Assembly (NCBI GenBank): GCA_000526575.1
Contig: JAGI01000002.1
Coordinates: forward strand, 62,001-126,000
Source of the DNA: Clostridium sp. 12(A)
GTDB lineage: Bacteria; Bacillota; Clostridia; Lachnospirales; Lachnospiraceae
Length of the DNA: 64,000 bases
Direction: 5' to 3'
This document shows positions 18,401 through 27,025 of this stretch, in pieces (position 1 is the first letter of the stretch; each line of letters begins with the position of its first letter). Below the pieces are notes generated by a model. That model was given only the letters and a program-made list of their open reading frames with translations. It did no database searches and was not told where the DNA came from. Position numbers and translations under genes: made by a program.

Positions 18401-18582
18401 GAGCAGGCAGTCTGGCAGCAGGACAATCCATAGAGATACAGACAAGAATAACCAAAACGGACTGGACAACTTATGATCAGTCAGATGACTATTCATTCGC
18501 AGGTTCCGGAAGCGGCTATGCGGATTGGTCAAAGGTTACAGCATATATCTCTGACAGCTTAAACTGGGGAGAGGAACCGTAA
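15496..18582 (+). CDS. Secreted GH48 cellulase with two X2 modules and CBM3
   Basis: A 1028-residue processive cellulase that acts on crystalline cellulose outside the cell. An unusually long positively charged N-region (to about residue 35) precedes the hydrophobic signal core ([12 protein letters not shown]) and a cleavage zone near SNAAES. Residues about 65-690 are GH48: the proposed acid Glu near residue 113 is in [18 protein letters not shown], and the [14 protein letters not shown] block is present. Two X2 immunoglobulin-like modules follow (692-780 and 784-870, each starting ITPxTAxFDKN), then CBM3 (878-1028, SIKVQMFN to [10 protein letters not shown]). There is no dockerin, so this is a free enzyme like that of Lachnoclostridium phytofermentans. 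Confidence 0.95.
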   Translation: MIHKELFKGNRPTCKVHVHAFLTRERRKRIAKLLIAAMVLPSMLTTGFGPAMQSNAAESKAKGTDEYQNRFLELREDIVDPENGYFSSKGIPYHSIETLNVEAPDYGHVTTSEAFSYYIWLEAMYGKFSGDFNEFKTAWDKAETYMIPTDKDQPDSSMSKYQASKPATYAPEFELPDKYPAPLNSGAAVGVDPINSDLVSTYGKGTMYGMHWLLDVDNWYGFGSRADGVTAPSYINTFQRGKEESVFETVPQPCWDAMKFGGKNGYLDLFTGDSNYAAQFKYTDAPDADARAIQATYWADEWAKDHGVNLGTYNKKASKMGDYLRYAMFDKYFRKIGAPTVAGTGYDAAHYLMSWYYAWGGGVNADWSWKIGCSHNHFGYQNPMAAWILSENNDLKPQSQNGARDWEKSLDRQLEFYQWLQTSEGAIAGGASNSYNGRYETWPAGTSTFYGMGYEANPVYADPGSNTWFGFQAWSMQRVAELYYKTGDTRAKDLLDKWVGWIKTVVKLNSDGTFEVPSGLDWSGQPDTWTGTYTGNPNLHVKVTGYSADLGVSGSLANTLLYYSKASGDDEARVLAKELLDRMWTLYRDDKGLAIPEKRADYKRIFDQEIFIPAGWTGKMPNGDVIKPGVKFIDIRSKYKTDPDYQKLLTAYNNNTPVELTYHRFWAQCDIAIANGVYSLLFGDGNEPVNNSAITPITAVFDKNLTKQKDISVELTLNGNTFTGIKDGSTVLAKGTDYTVTDNTVKLSKDYLADKSVGELKLTFDFSKGVDPVLTVTITDTTLGGTITPTTATFDKNIEKQADIETTLDAAGHTLKGIKLGSQQLVEDEDYTISGSTITFLKESLANLKKGTYKIVFDLSAGTDPVLTLTVVDTTISQGSIKVQMFNITTAEQSNSLSPKFKLVNTGTESIDLSEVKLRYYYTVNGDVGQNFWCDWSSIGSSNVTGSFVKMSNAETDADHYVEIGFTSGAGSLAAGQSIEIQTRITKTDWTTYDQSDDYSFAGSGSGYADWSKVTAYISDSLNWGEEP

Positions 18583-18629
18583 TTTTTTTAGGATTCATGT
18601 AAGCAATAGTACTTGTATGTAAAGGAAAG

Positions 18630-18716
18630 AGCCAGCATATCGACAAACCGATTTTCAGTGGATATGCTGGCTATGATGAGTCAACCTTCAATTATAATTG
18701 AAGGCTGGCTTTTTTA
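18630..18716 (+). terminator. Tandem hairpins and terminator after GH48
   Basis: The first stem is AGCCAGCATATC/GATATGCTGGCT (18630-18641 with 18661-18672). The second is CCTTCAATTATAATTGAAGG (18685-18704), followed by GCTGGCTTTTTTATT. The 5' arm AGCCAGC of the first could also pair with GCTGGCT at 18704-18710, making the two folds alternatives. Confidence 0.8.
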
Positions 18717-18728
18717 TTAGTTACGTAT

Positions 18729-18968
18729 CTATTTCCAGTTGGAAAGCCATGATTTATCATTTGCAATAGCGGTTACTATTTCTTCACCAGATTTGAAATT
18801 GTCAAAGGTACCGTTGTTAATCTCGGTAATAACGTTACCTAACAGATTTTCATAATAAGCTTCCGGTGTTATTTCGGTTGTAGTCTGGTGAAAATGCTGT
18901 TGAGATTCAGAAGATGCAATGCGTGCATATTCGTCTTTTACCTGGGAAATGAGTTTATCACGATTCAT
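18729..18968 (-). CDS. Small conserved-looking protein of unknown function
   Basis: A 79-residue acidic soluble protein, predicted mostly helical. It starts at ATG 18968 with a strong AAAGGAG 8 bases upstream on the minus strand, which is why I regard it as real. No motif, signal peptide or membrane segment is visible (MNRDKLISQVKDEYARIAS... GEEIVTAIANDKSWLSNW). It converges on the GH48 cellulase and is divergent from the amidotransferase-like gene. Function unknown. Confidence 0.6.
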   Translation of the reverse strand: MNRDKLISQVKDEYARIASSESQQHFHQTTTEITPEAYYENLLGNVITEINNGTFDNFKSGEEIVTAIANDKSWLSNWK

Positions 18969-19163
18969 ATAATTTGCTCCTTTGCATAGATATTTATTTT
19001 ACTCTTGCCATTGTCAGCGTTATTATTTACAGGCAAAGTAATTTTATGCAAAAGGTTTTCATCTTACCCATTGGTGAAATATTATGAAAATAAATTTATA
19101 GAAAAAATATCAAAATTTATTCGTATGTGTTATGATACAATAAAAATGAAAGGGGTATTTAGG

Positions 19164-19883
19164 GTGCACATACATTTTATTATACACGAAGTTTTCGAAG
19201 GACCGGGAGCGTTTTTAACATGGGCAAAGATGAGAGGGCACAGCATTGGTTATTCAAGGGTATATAAAGGTGAACCGCTTCCCCTTTCATTCGAGCAGAT
19301 TGATTTATTAATTGTAATGGGTGGCCCTCAGTCACCGAGTACGACAATTGAGATGTGTCCTCATTTTGATGGGGCCGCAGAAATAGCCTTGATTAAGAAG
19401 TGCATTGATTTAAATAAGGCGGTGATTGGTGTATGCTTAGGAGCCCAGCTGATTGGCGAGGCATATGGTGCAAGGTGTGTAAAAAGTCCTGAAAAAGAAA
19501 TTGGCGGTTTTCCCGTCTTTTTAACCGAAGAAGGTAAGGATCATAGATTCTTTTCCCACTTTGACAATGGCTGCATGGTGGGGCATTGGCATAATGATAT
19601 GCCGGGGCTGACAGAAAAAAGCCAGGTAATCGCTTACAGCGAAGGCTGCCCCAGGCAGATAATACAATACGGTACGTTTGTTTATGGGTTCCAGTGTCAT
19701 ATGGAATTCACTCATGAACTGGTAGAACTTCTAATCGAACATTCAGAAGCTGAGCTACGAGAAGATAAGGAAAGAAAGTTTGTTCAGCAGCCAGATGTAT
19801 TAAGGAACAATGATTATACAACTATGAATGATAAATTATATGTTTTCCTGGATTTGCTTACAAAGGAATATTTACATCAATAA
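19164..19883 (+). CDS. Class I glutamine amidotransferase-like protein
   Basis: A 239-residue GATase1-fold protein. GTG 19164 is chosen because AAGGGG lies 9 bases ahead and the fold then starts at once (VHIHFIIHEVFEGPG). The earlier in-frame ATGs give extra, non-homologous residues. The nucleophile elbow is GVCLGAQLIG. The His/Glu of the triad are in GFQCHMEFTHE. LIVMGGPQSP is the conserved strand 2 loop. Stand-alone members hydrolyse gamma-glutamyl compounds or act as amidotransferase subunits. No synthetase partner is adjacent. A terminator follows directly. Confidence 0.85.
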   Translation: MHIHFIIHEVFEGPGAFLTWAKMRGHSIGYSRVYKGEPLPLSFEQIDLLIVMGGPQSPSTTIEMCPHFDGAAEIALIKKCIDLNKAVIGVCLGAQLIGEAYGARCVKSPEKEIGGFPVFLTEEGKDHRFFSHFDNGCMVGHWHNDMPGLTEKSQVIAYSEGCPRQIIQYGTFVYGFQCHMEFTHELVELLIEHSEAELREDKERKFVQQPDVLRNNDYTTMNDKLYVFLDLLTKEYLHQ

Positions 19884-19900
19884 TGTATCATGACAATTAA

Positions 19901-19934
19901 AAGCCGTCTCAGGTAACGCTGGGGCGGTTTTTCG
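19901..19934 (+). terminator. Terminator after the amidotransferase-like gene
   Basis: CCGTCTCAG/CTGGGGCGG stem (with G-U pairs) followed by TTTTT. Confidence 0.85.
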
Positions 19935-19983
19935 TCTTGTCACCATTTCCATGATATTATTTCAGCGGCAAAGGAGTAAAACA

Positions 19984-22296
19984 ATGAACAATTACATCAT
20001 TTCGTTAAAAAATCACAGGGATAAAAACATTTATCAGCTTTCAGATAATTTTAGTGGCAGTGATTCCCAGGGAAATGTAATATCGTTTACAAACTATTAC
20101 ATGGAGATGAATGGAGTGCCCTTCTTTGGAATCAGTGGTGAATTTCATTTCAGCCGCTGTGATGACACATATTGGGAAGATGAGATAATCAAGATGAAAA
20201 TGAACGGAATCAATATCATTTCCACTTATGTATTCTGGATTCATCATGAGGAAGAAAAAGGAGCATACCGATTTGAGGGAAGGCGTAATTTATGCCGTTT
20301 TATAGAATTATGCAAAAAGCATGGTATGTTTGTCATCCTCCGGATTGGACCATTTGCCCATGGAGAGGTGCGCAATGGGGGGCTCCCAGACTGGCTTTAT
20401 GGGATGGATTTTGAGGTGAGAAGTCTTGATAAGGGGTATTTGCTCTATGTGCAGCGTTACTTTGAAAAGCTGGCAAAACAATTGGAAGGGCTATATTATA
20501 AAGATGGAGGTCCTATCATAGGTGCTCAGATTGATAATGAATATCAGCATTCTGCAGCCGGCTGGGAAATTACAACAGGAGTTTCCGATGAATGGATTCC
20601 CACAGGGGCCGATGGAGACAGCTATATGGTAAAAATAAAGGAACTAGCAAAAAAGGCAGGAATCCAGGTTCCCTTCTATACCTGTACCGCTTGGGGCGGT
20701 GGGGCAGCGCCTGTGAAGGAGATGCTGCCTCTTTGGGGAGGATATGCTTTCTGGCCCTGGATTTTTTACTCCCATAAAGGCGAGCATCCGGTAACTCCTG
20801 AATACATCTACCGGGATTATCATAACAATAAGGTTCCCAAAACGTATAATTTTGAACCCTTCTACCAGCCGGAAACCATGCCTTATGCATGCTGTGAGAT
20901 GGGAGGAGGTATGATGTGCAGTTACCATTACCGTTTTGTACTTCCCTTTGAAAGCGTGGATGCCATGGCAAATGTAAAACTGGCTTCTGGCTGCAACCTT
21001 CTGGGATATTATATGTTCAGGGGAGGAACGAACCCAAGAGGACAAAGGACTCCGTTTTTAAATGAAAGCCAGGTTCCTAAGTTGTCTTACGACTATCAGG
21101 CAGCAATTGGAGAATACGGTCAGAAGCGGCCTACCTATGACAGGCTGAAGCGAATTCATTTGTTCATTCAGGAATGGGGAGAAAAACTATGCCACATGAA
21201 GACTTACCTTCCGGAGCATGGAGAGGAAATAGCGCCTACTGATGTAGAGACCCTTCGCTTTGCAGTGCGGTTTGATGGAACAAGCGGCTTTCTATTCTTA
21301 AACAATTATCAGGACCATGTAAGGACGAAAGAGAAAAGGGGCTGTAGGGTCACTGTCCAGATGAGAAATGAAGAAATTACGATTTCTGATATATCCCTGG
21401 CTTCTGGAGAAAATGCGATTCTTCCCTTTGGAATGGATATGGAAGGCATTCTATTAAAATATGCAACGGTACAACCACTGACTATCATCAGAGAAGAGGG
21501 CGTTTCTACCTATTTCTTCTTTTCACCTGAAGGATTAAAGCCCCGCTACGTGTTTGACGCTGAAACAGTAAAAGGAGTGGAAGGAGAATACAGGCAGGAA
21601 GAAACGGATAAAACAGTGGAAATCCATCCAAAGCAGGATGAAATCGATGTATTTTTTGTAGAGGGAATGAAATCTAAGATCAGGATTGTTACTCTGAGGG
21701 CAAAAGAGAGCTTGCGCTTTTATAAGATACATTTAGACGGAAAGCAATTGGCCGTCTTAACAGAAGGAACTCTTCTTAAGGACGGTGAAACACTTCGTAT
21801 GGAATCAGAAAGAGAAAAAGAATCCATTTATTTCTGGCCGGAAGTGAACTTAGAGGCGGCTGAGGCCACAAAGCCCATTGGAATTTTCAAAGGCTTTCTC
21901 CTAAGCAGAAAGAAAAAAGAGTTACCTTTAGACGTAAAAGAGATTGGACCAGCACGATATACCATACAGGTACCGGATCATTATATGGATGGAGTCAAAG
22001 AAATGATTCTGGCAATCCAATACAGAGGAGATATCGGCCAGCTTTTTATAGATGGAGATATGATAGCCGATAATTTCTGCAACGGTGAGGTGTGGGAGAC
22101 GGGGTTAAAGCTGTTGGAACATCGTCTGGCAGGTGAAAAATTAACTCTGCGGATCACTCCCATAAAAGAAGGAAGCCACATCAAAGTGGACTCCACAATG
22201 GCAGCCAGAAAGGAAGAGGTGGATTCCGTAGTTGCCAGTGTGGAGAAAATCCTGTTAAAACCTGTCTATGAATACCGGATCGATATAAAAGTCTAA
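19984..22296 (+). CDS. GH35 beta-galactosidase
   Basis: A 770-residue glycosidase without signal peptide, so it acts on imported oligosaccharides in the cytoplasm. ATG 19984 is chosen because GCAAAGGAG lies just upstream. The TIM barrel of family 35 occupies about residues 35-360: FFGISGEFHFSR, NIISTYVFWIHHEE, the catalytic acid Glu in GAQIDNEY, and the nucleophile Glu in CCEMGGGM. Beta-sandwich domains fill the rest. It is longer than minimal GH35 enzymes (about 590) but within the family range. The stop overlaps the stop of the convergent LysR gene by 2-3 bases, with no terminator between them. Confidence 0.92.
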   Translation: MNNYIISLKNHRDKNIYQLSDNFSGSDSQGNVISFTNYYMEMNGVPFFGISGEFHFSRCDDTYWEDEIIKMKMNGINIISTYVFWIHHEEEKGAYRFEGRRNLCRFIELCKKHGMFVILRIGPFAHGEVRNGGLPDWLYGMDFEVRSLDKGYLLYVQRYFEKLAKQLEGLYYKDGGPIIGAQIDNEYQHSAAGWEITTGVSDEWIPTGADGDSYMVKIKELAKKAGIQVPFYTCTAWGGGAAPVKEMLPLWGGYAFWPWIFYSHKGEHPVTPEYIYRDYHNNKVPKTYNFEPFYQPETMPYACCEMGGGMMCSYHYRFVLPFESVDAMANVKLASGCNLLGYYMFRGGTNPRGQRTPFLNESQVPKLSYDYQAAIGEYGQKRPTYDRLKRIHLFIQEWGEKLCHMKTYLPEHGEEIAPTDVETLRFAVRFDGTSGFLFLNNYQDHVRTKEKRGCRVTVQMRNEEITISDISLASGENAILPFGMDMEGILLKYATVQPLTIIREEGVSTYFFFSPEGLKPRYVFDAETVKGVEGEYRQEETDKTVEIHPKQDEIDVFFVEGMKSKIRIVTLRAKESLRFYKIHLDGKQLAVLTEGTLLKDGETLRMESEREKESIYFWPEVNLEAAEATKPIGIFKGFLLSRKKKELPLDVKEIGPARYTIQVPDHYMDGVKEMILAIQYRGDIGQLFIDGDMIADNFCNGEVWETGLKLLEHRLAGEKLTLRITPIKEGSHIKVDSTMAARKEEVDSVVASVEKILLKPVYEYRIDIKV

Positions 22297-23177
22297 ATAG
22301 GTCCCTCCTGCTGATGCAGGCGTTGAAGAAACAATTCTACTGCTTTTGGTAAATTATTTTCATGGATGAGATAGGAGAAATATCGATAGTATTGATTTTC
22401 CAGAGGAATTATTTTAACCTCGTTATTTTTCACAGCCTCGTCTACAACTAAGGAGGATATGAAGCTGATTCCCATATGGTTCTTTACGGCCTCTTTAATG
22501 GAATAATTGCTCCCCATGGTGATTAGATTTTTGGGCGATATGCCATAGCTGTTTAAAAATATGTTTAGATTCTCTCCGGTGCCAGAGCCCTTTTCCCGGT
22601 GTATCCAGGTTTGATTTGACAAAGCTGTTTTTAGCTGGGCGCTTTTATCATACTGAAATGAAACGGGAGCGACTATGACCATAGCATCCTTATAAAAATT
22701 GTGATGGATATAATTTTCTACAGGCACAGTGCCTTCAATCAGAGCAATGTCTATATCATAATTTTTAAATTTCTCATAGATGTGCTCCGTATTTTCTACA
22801 GTCATGTCAAGTTTTATGTTTGGATATAGCTTCATGAACTCACTTAATATAGAAGGAAGAAGAAATTCTCCAATGGTCATACTGGCCCCGATCCGTAACG
22901 TTCCGCTGGGAGAATGGTCGGATTGCAGAAGTTCTTCTTTTGTTTCTTCTAAAACAGATAAGATCTGCTTCGCACGCTTATACAGTAAGTCCCCCTGGGC
23001 AGTGATAAAAATACTTCTTTGTTTATTCGAGCGTTCAATCAGTTTTGTTTGAAAGTATTTTTCCAGGTTAGAGATATGAAGGCTTACGCTGGGCTGAGAT
23101 ATATTGATTGCAGCGGCAGCTTTGGTAAAGCTTTTTTTATCAACAACAGCAAGGAAGGTTTTTAATTCTTCTATCAA
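22293..23177 (-). CDS. LysR-family regulator, probably CysL-like
   Basis: A 294-residue regulator. The N-terminal helix-turn-helix (LKTFLAVVDKKSFTKAAAAINISQPSVS) is given here in part: SFTKAAAAINISQPSVS. The C-terminal part is the effector-binding PBP-like domain (GTLRIGASMTIGEFLLPSIL). It is divergent from the siroheme sulfite/nitrite reductase, the same arrangement as CysL with the sulfite reductase genes in Bacillus, so it probably activates that gene. That functional link is inferred from gene order. It converges with, and just overlaps, the GH35 gene. Confidence 0.85.
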   Translation of the reverse strand: MIEELKTFLAVVDKKSFTKAAAAINISQPSVSLHISNLEKYFQTKLIERSNKQRSIFITAQGDLLYKRAKQILSVLEETKEELLQSDHSPSGTLRIGASMTIGEFLLPSILSEFMKLYPNIKLDMTVENTEHIYEKFKNYDIDIALIEGTVPVENYIHHNFYKDAMVIVAPVSFQYDKSAQLKTALSNQTWIHREKGSGTGENLNIFLNSYGISPKNLITMGSNYSIKEAVKNHMGISFISSLVVDEAVKNNEVKIIPLENQYYRYFSYLIHENNLPKAVELFLQRLHQQEGPI

Positions 23178-23235
23178 AATAGTTACCTCTTATTTTTCTC
23201 AATGATTGGACATAATGCATTAGAAATATTAATGG

Positions 23236-23260
23236 GTATAATAAAAAATAAATATTATAC
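23236..23260. promoter_or_regulatory. Candidate LysR binding site between regulator and reductase genes
   Basis: Inverted repeat GTATAATA-N9-TATTATAC centred between the divergent genes. It lies upstream of a TATACT box (23279-23284) that lacks a good -35, the usual design of a LysR-activated promoter. Confidence 0.5.
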
Positions 23261-23324
23261 TTATTGGTTTAAACACAGTATACTATATACAAGAATATCA
23301 TGCAATCAGTATAAGGAGTGGTGA

Positions 23325-24881
23325 ATGGTGAAGACATTAGATGAAATATTATTGGGTGAAATTGATGGTTTTAGAGAATTAGGTCATAAATTCCTGGCAG
23401 GTGAAGTAAGTAAGATGGATTTTAAAGGTGCCTCCGGCGGCATGGGAGTATACGCCCATAGAAATGGCAAGGAATGTATGATTCGATTTCGAATCCATTC
23501 CGGGATTGCCGAGATTCATGCTCTCCAGTTTATTTATGAATATGCTGCAAAATATGGGGGAAAGGATATCCATCTTACAACACGTCAGGCAATCCAGCTT
23601 CATGGAATTAATATAGATCAGGTTTGTGAGGTTATGGAAGCGGGGATAAAGAGGGGAGTCTATACGAGAGGTTCCGGCGGTAACTTTCCAAGAAACGTCG
23701 CCATATCTCCCTTGTCCGGTGTGGAAAAAGGAGAAGCTTTTGATGTATCTCCTTACGCATTGGCTGTGGGAGACCATTTCCTGCAAAAGATTTATACCTA
23801 CAAGCTTCCAAGAAAATTAAAGGTATCCTTCTCAAACAACGCTGAAGATGAGTCACATGCAGGGGCGGTTGATTTGGGATTTGTTGCTGTAATAGAAGAT
23901 GGTAAGGAGTATTTTAAGGTTTACGTGGCAGGCGGACTTGGAAGAAATTCAAAGCTTGGATTAGAATATCCAGAATTGATTCAGCCGGAAGATGTATTAT
24001 ACCATGTGGAAGCAGCTACACGGATTTTCATGAGTGAGGGAGATTATCAGAATAAAAATAAAGCTCGCATGAGATATATTGTGGATCGAATGGGAGCAGA
24101 AGAATTTATGAAATGCTATAAAGAGCATCTAAAAGATGTGAAAGAGAAGGAAGTTCTTACGCTTTCCATCGACAAGAAGGATTACAACAAGGCAGGCGTA
24201 AAAACAGACGTTAAAAGCAGTCGTTTGACAGAACAAAAGCAGGAAGGATTATACTGCGTCTATGTTCATCCAGTTGGAGGCCAGTTATCACTAGATGATT
24301 TAAAGCTTATGATAGAATTATTAAAGGATATTCCGGAAGCCGAGATGAGACTTGCAATGAGCGAAGGCTTTTATATCAGGAATTTAAATGGACCGGAAGC
24401 AGAAAAAGTCTTAGACCTTACAAAGCATATTGGTGGAGAGACCCGTTTGGAGAGATCTGTTGCCTGTATTGGAGTACCTACCTGTCAGATCGGGATTTTA
24501 GAAAGTCAGGAAACATTAAAAGAGGTAATTGCCTATTTTAAGGAAAAGAACTTTACAGAGGATGTCCTGCCTCAAATACATATCTCAGGCTGCCCTAATT
24601 CCTGTAGTGCCCATGAAATCGGAGTCATTGGCTTTTGTGGGAAAAAGCTGAACGTACAGGGAGAAGTAAAGGATGCCTTTGAATTGCATTTAGGAGGAAA
24701 GCTTGGTGTGGGTGAAGCAAAGCTGGCTGATTACTGCGGAGACATTACAAGGGAGAACCTTCCTGAATTTTTATATGAGATTGGTTTAGACCTTATAAAG
24801 ACAAAGAAGGAATTCTATCACTGGCTGGAAGATTGCAAGCCGCAGGTTGAGGGAATTTTAGACAGATATATGATAAAGTAA
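23325..24881 (+). CDS. Siroheme/[4Fe-4S] sulfite or nitrite reductase
   Basis: A 518-residue cytoplasmic assimilatory-type reductase of the ferredoxin-dependent NiR/SiR family. It has two ferredoxin-like/hemoprotein half domains. HLTTRQAIQLHGI lies in the first half. The siroheme-bridged cluster is held by C381, C387 (ACIGVPTC), C423 and C427 (SGCPNSC). It would reduce sulfite to sulfide or nitrite to ammonia with six electrons from ferredoxin. The divergent LysR gene suggests sulfite, but the sequence alone does not settle the substrate. ATG 23325 follows ATAAGGAG, and a GTG one codon later is an alternative. The 2-hydroxyacid dehydrogenase follows after 45 bases. Confidence 0.88.
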   Translation: MVKTLDEILLGEIDGFRELGHKFLAGEVSKMDFKGASGGMGVYAHRNGKECMIRFRIHSGIAEIHALQFIYEYAAKYGGKDIHLTTRQAIQLHGINIDQVCEVMEAGIKRGVYTRGSGGNFPRNVAISPLSGVEKGEAFDVSPYALAVGDHFLQKIYTYKLPRKLKVSFSNNAEDESHAGAVDLGFVAVIEDGKEYFKVYVAGGLGRNSKLGLEYPELIQPEDVLYHVEAATRIFMSEGDYQNKNKARMRYIVDRMGAEEFMKCYKEHLKDVKEKEVLTLSIDKKDYNKAGVKTDVKSSRLTEQKQEGLYCVYVHPVGGQLSLDDLKLMIELLKDIPEAEMRLAMSEGFYIRNLNGPEAEKVLDLTKHIGGETRLERSVACIGVPTCQIGILESQETLKEVIAYFKEKNFTEDVLPQIHISGCPNSCSAHEIGVIGFCGKKLNVQGEVKDAFELHLGGKLGVGEAKLADYCGDITRENLPEFLYEIGLDLIKTKKEFYHWLEDCKPQVEGILDRYMIK

Positions 24882-24926
24882 GGAAAAGATGAATGGTTTC
24901 TCGAATGAAAAAAGGAGTGACGAATC

Positions 24927-25907
24927 ATGAAGCTATTAGCATATAACGTCCGTGGGGACGAAGCCGCATTTTTTCAAACGTTTGCTAAGAAGTATGGGGT
25001 GGAGCTGCATACGTTGCCTTACAGTCCCACATTAGAGAACGCAGGAAATACAGAAGGCTGTGACGCTGTCAGTATAGTTACCTCATCCATTACCAAAGGC
25101 ATTCTTGAGAGATGGAAAGCAAGTGGAATCCGCTGTGTATCCACTCGTACCATAGGCTATGATCATATTGATATAGAAGCGGCCAAGTCCCTTCAAATAC
25201 CTGTTTCCACTGTAAACTATACCCAGGCCAGTGTGGCAGAGTATACAGTAATGCTCATCCTGATGGCACTTAGAAGAGTGAAGACAATTATGACCCGTGG
25301 GCTGGTTCAGGATTTTTCTCTTGCCAATGTACGGGGGAGGGAGCTTCGCACCTGTACCGTTGGTATTATTGGGGCTGGAAGAATTGGAGAGGCGGTAATT
25401 CACCGGCTTCGCGGCTTTGGCTGTAAGATACTGGTCTATACACCCCACCCCAAAGAAGAACTCGCTTCCTTAGTATCCTTTGTTCCCTTAGATGAGCTTT
25501 TGCAGGAAAGTGATGTAATATCTCTTCATGTGCCTGCCACCTCAGAGACAGAGCACCTCATAGGAGAAAAGGAAATAGAAGCGATGAAGGACGGAGTAGT
25601 TTTAATTAATGCTGCCCGTGGCTCACTGATTGATACCAAGGCATTGATCGGAGGGCTTGAAGCAGGGAAAATTGGTGCAGCAGCCTTAGATGTGCTGGAG
25701 AATGAAAAAAGAATTTTCTATAAGGATTGTAAATATAAAGTGCTCTCTAACCGGGAGCTGGCCATCCTGCAATCCATGCCAAATGTAATTATCACTCCTC
25801 ACACAGCCTTTTATACGGATGAAGCAGTAAGCGATATGGTGGAGTATTCTATTTTAAGCTGTCAATATGAATTACAGGGAAAGGAAAATCCCTGGAGAGT
25901 CATATAA
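24927..25907 (+). CDS. VanH-like D-2-hydroxyacid (D-lactate) dehydrogenase
   Basis: A 326-residue NAD-dependent dehydrogenase. The Rossmann motif is VGIIGAGRIGEAVI. The catalytic Arg is in NAARGSLID, the Glu in LDVLENEK, and the His in ITPHTAFYTDEAV. Along its length it reads like VanH and D-lactate dehydrogenases (STRTIGYDHID, VAEYTVMLILMALR, RLRGFGCKILVY). It reduces pyruvate to D-lactate, or a related 2-oxo acid. VanH supplies D-lactate to VanA-type ligases, but the ligase 13 kb away here is of D-Ser type, so a fermentative role is more likely. It is probably cotranscribed with the reductase and is followed by a terminator. Confidence 0.85.
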   Translation: MKLLAYNVRGDEAAFFQTFAKKYGVELHTLPYSPTLENAGNTEGCDAVSIVTSSITKGILERWKASGIRCVSTRTIGYDHIDIEAAKSLQIPVSTVNYTQASVAEYTVMLILMALRRVKTIMTRGLVQDFSLANVRGRELRTCTVGIIGAGRIGEAVIHRLRGFGCKILVYTPHPKEELASLVSFVPLDELLQESDVISLHVPATSETEHLIGEKEIEAMKDGVVLINAARGSLIDTKALIGGLEAGKIGAAALDVLENEKRIFYKDCKYKVLSNRELAILQSMPNVIITPHTAFYTDEAVSDMVEYSILSCQYELQGKENPWRVI

Positions 25908-25916
25908 GATACAAGG

Positions 25917-25949
25917 TCCCGCTTTCTTTTGGAAGCGGGATAATTTTTA
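25917..25949 (+). terminator. Terminator after the D-2-hydroxyacid dehydrogenase
   Basis: TCCCGCTT/AAGCGGGA stem followed by an imperfect T-run. Confidence 0.85.
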
Positions 25950-26287
25950 TCAATAAGGTTTTAAAACGCCACTTGCCTTAATTACTTTAACTGGTATTGG
26001 TCATACCACAAAACAGTCTCATTTTCTCATACATTCTCACAAAAATCCTACAAAAAAATATGAAAAAATCACAATAATTTTTTGCATGATTGCCAGTTAT
26101 CATAGATTATTTTATAATAATATGGATGGAAATAATTCAGCCATTCCCCTGGCTGAACCAAAACAATGATGTGAAAATTCCTGCACCCTTACGGTAATAA
26201 AATTTATTGAATTGAATGAATGCTAAAACGTGATTGACAGGAAAGCAGATGACAAAAAAAGAGAATAAAAAGAAAGGAGCGTGACAC
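25950..26287. other. AT-rich gap upstream of hypB
   Basis: After the terminator there are about 340 bases without a gene. They contain A-rich stretches, a small hairpin TTCAGCC/GGCTGAA at 26136-26157 without a T-run, and the ribosome site AAAGGAG for hypB. The hypB operon promoter must lie here, but no match good enough to name was found. Confidence 0.4.
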
Positions 26288-26956
26288 TTGGAAGATTTCA
26301 AGGTTCTTGAGATAAAAACAAGTATTTTTTCAGACAACTCCTTACAGGCCTCAAAGCTTCGTGAGGAATTAAAGGATAAGAAGGTCTTTTTACTTAACCT
26401 CATGTCAAGTCCCGGTGCTGGTAAGACGACTACCCTGACCCGTACCATTGAAGCTTTAAAGGATCGGCTTCGTATTGGAGTCATGGAAGCAGACATTGAT
26501 TCAGACGTAGATGCAAGAACCATTCAGAAAACGGGTGTAAAGACCATTCAGCTTCATACCGGCGGCATGTGCCATCTGGATGCAGAGATGACCCGGCAAG
26601 GGTTAGAAGGTCTTGATACCGACGGACTTGACCTTGTCATATTAGAAAATGTAGGCAATCTGGTATGCCCTGCTGAATTTGATACGGGCGCAGTAAAAAA
26701 TGCAATGATTCTCTCAATACCAGAAGGAGACGATAAGCCCCTGAAATATCCGTTGATGTTCTCTGTCTGTGATGTAGTGCTGATAAACAAGGTGGATGTA
26801 ATGCCATACTTTGATTTTGATCTGGAAACATGTAAAGCTGATATCAGACTTCGTAATCCCAATGCCATTATTATACCCATTAGTGCGTTAAAGAATGAAG
26901 GGATAAAGGAATGGACCGACTGGTTAAACAATGCAGTAAAATCATGGTGTGAGTGA
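26288..26956 (+). CDS. hypB: HypB nickel-insertion GTPase
   Basis: A 222-residue SIMIBI-class GTPase that drives nickel delivery into hydrogenase or other nickel enzymes. It starts at TTG 26288 after AAAGGAG. The P-loop is SSPGAGKTT. EADIDSDVDARTI is the switch region, with HTGGMCHLDAEM holding the conserved metal-binding Cys-His. VLINKVDV is the base-specificity motif. There is no His-rich N-terminal nickel store. It is the first gene of an operon with a large Fe-S flavoprotein and hypA. Other hyp genes and a hydrogenase are absent from the window. Confidence 0.93.
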   Translation: MEDFKVLEIKTSIFSDNSLQASKLREELKDKKVFLLNLMSSPGAGKTTTLTRTIEALKDRLRIGVMEADIDSDVDARTIQKTGVKTIQLHTGGMCHLDAEMTRQGLEGLDTDGLDLVILENVGNLVCPAEFDTGAVKNAMILSIPEGDDKPLKYPLMFSVCDVVLINKVDVMPYFDFDLETCKADIRLRNPNAIIIPISALKNEGIKEWTDWLNNAVKSWCE

Positions 26957-27025
26957 TAAAAAAATAACGATCTTAAAAAATAATCATAAACTTCATATGC
27001 GTAAACAAGCGCGGGAAAGGAAATT

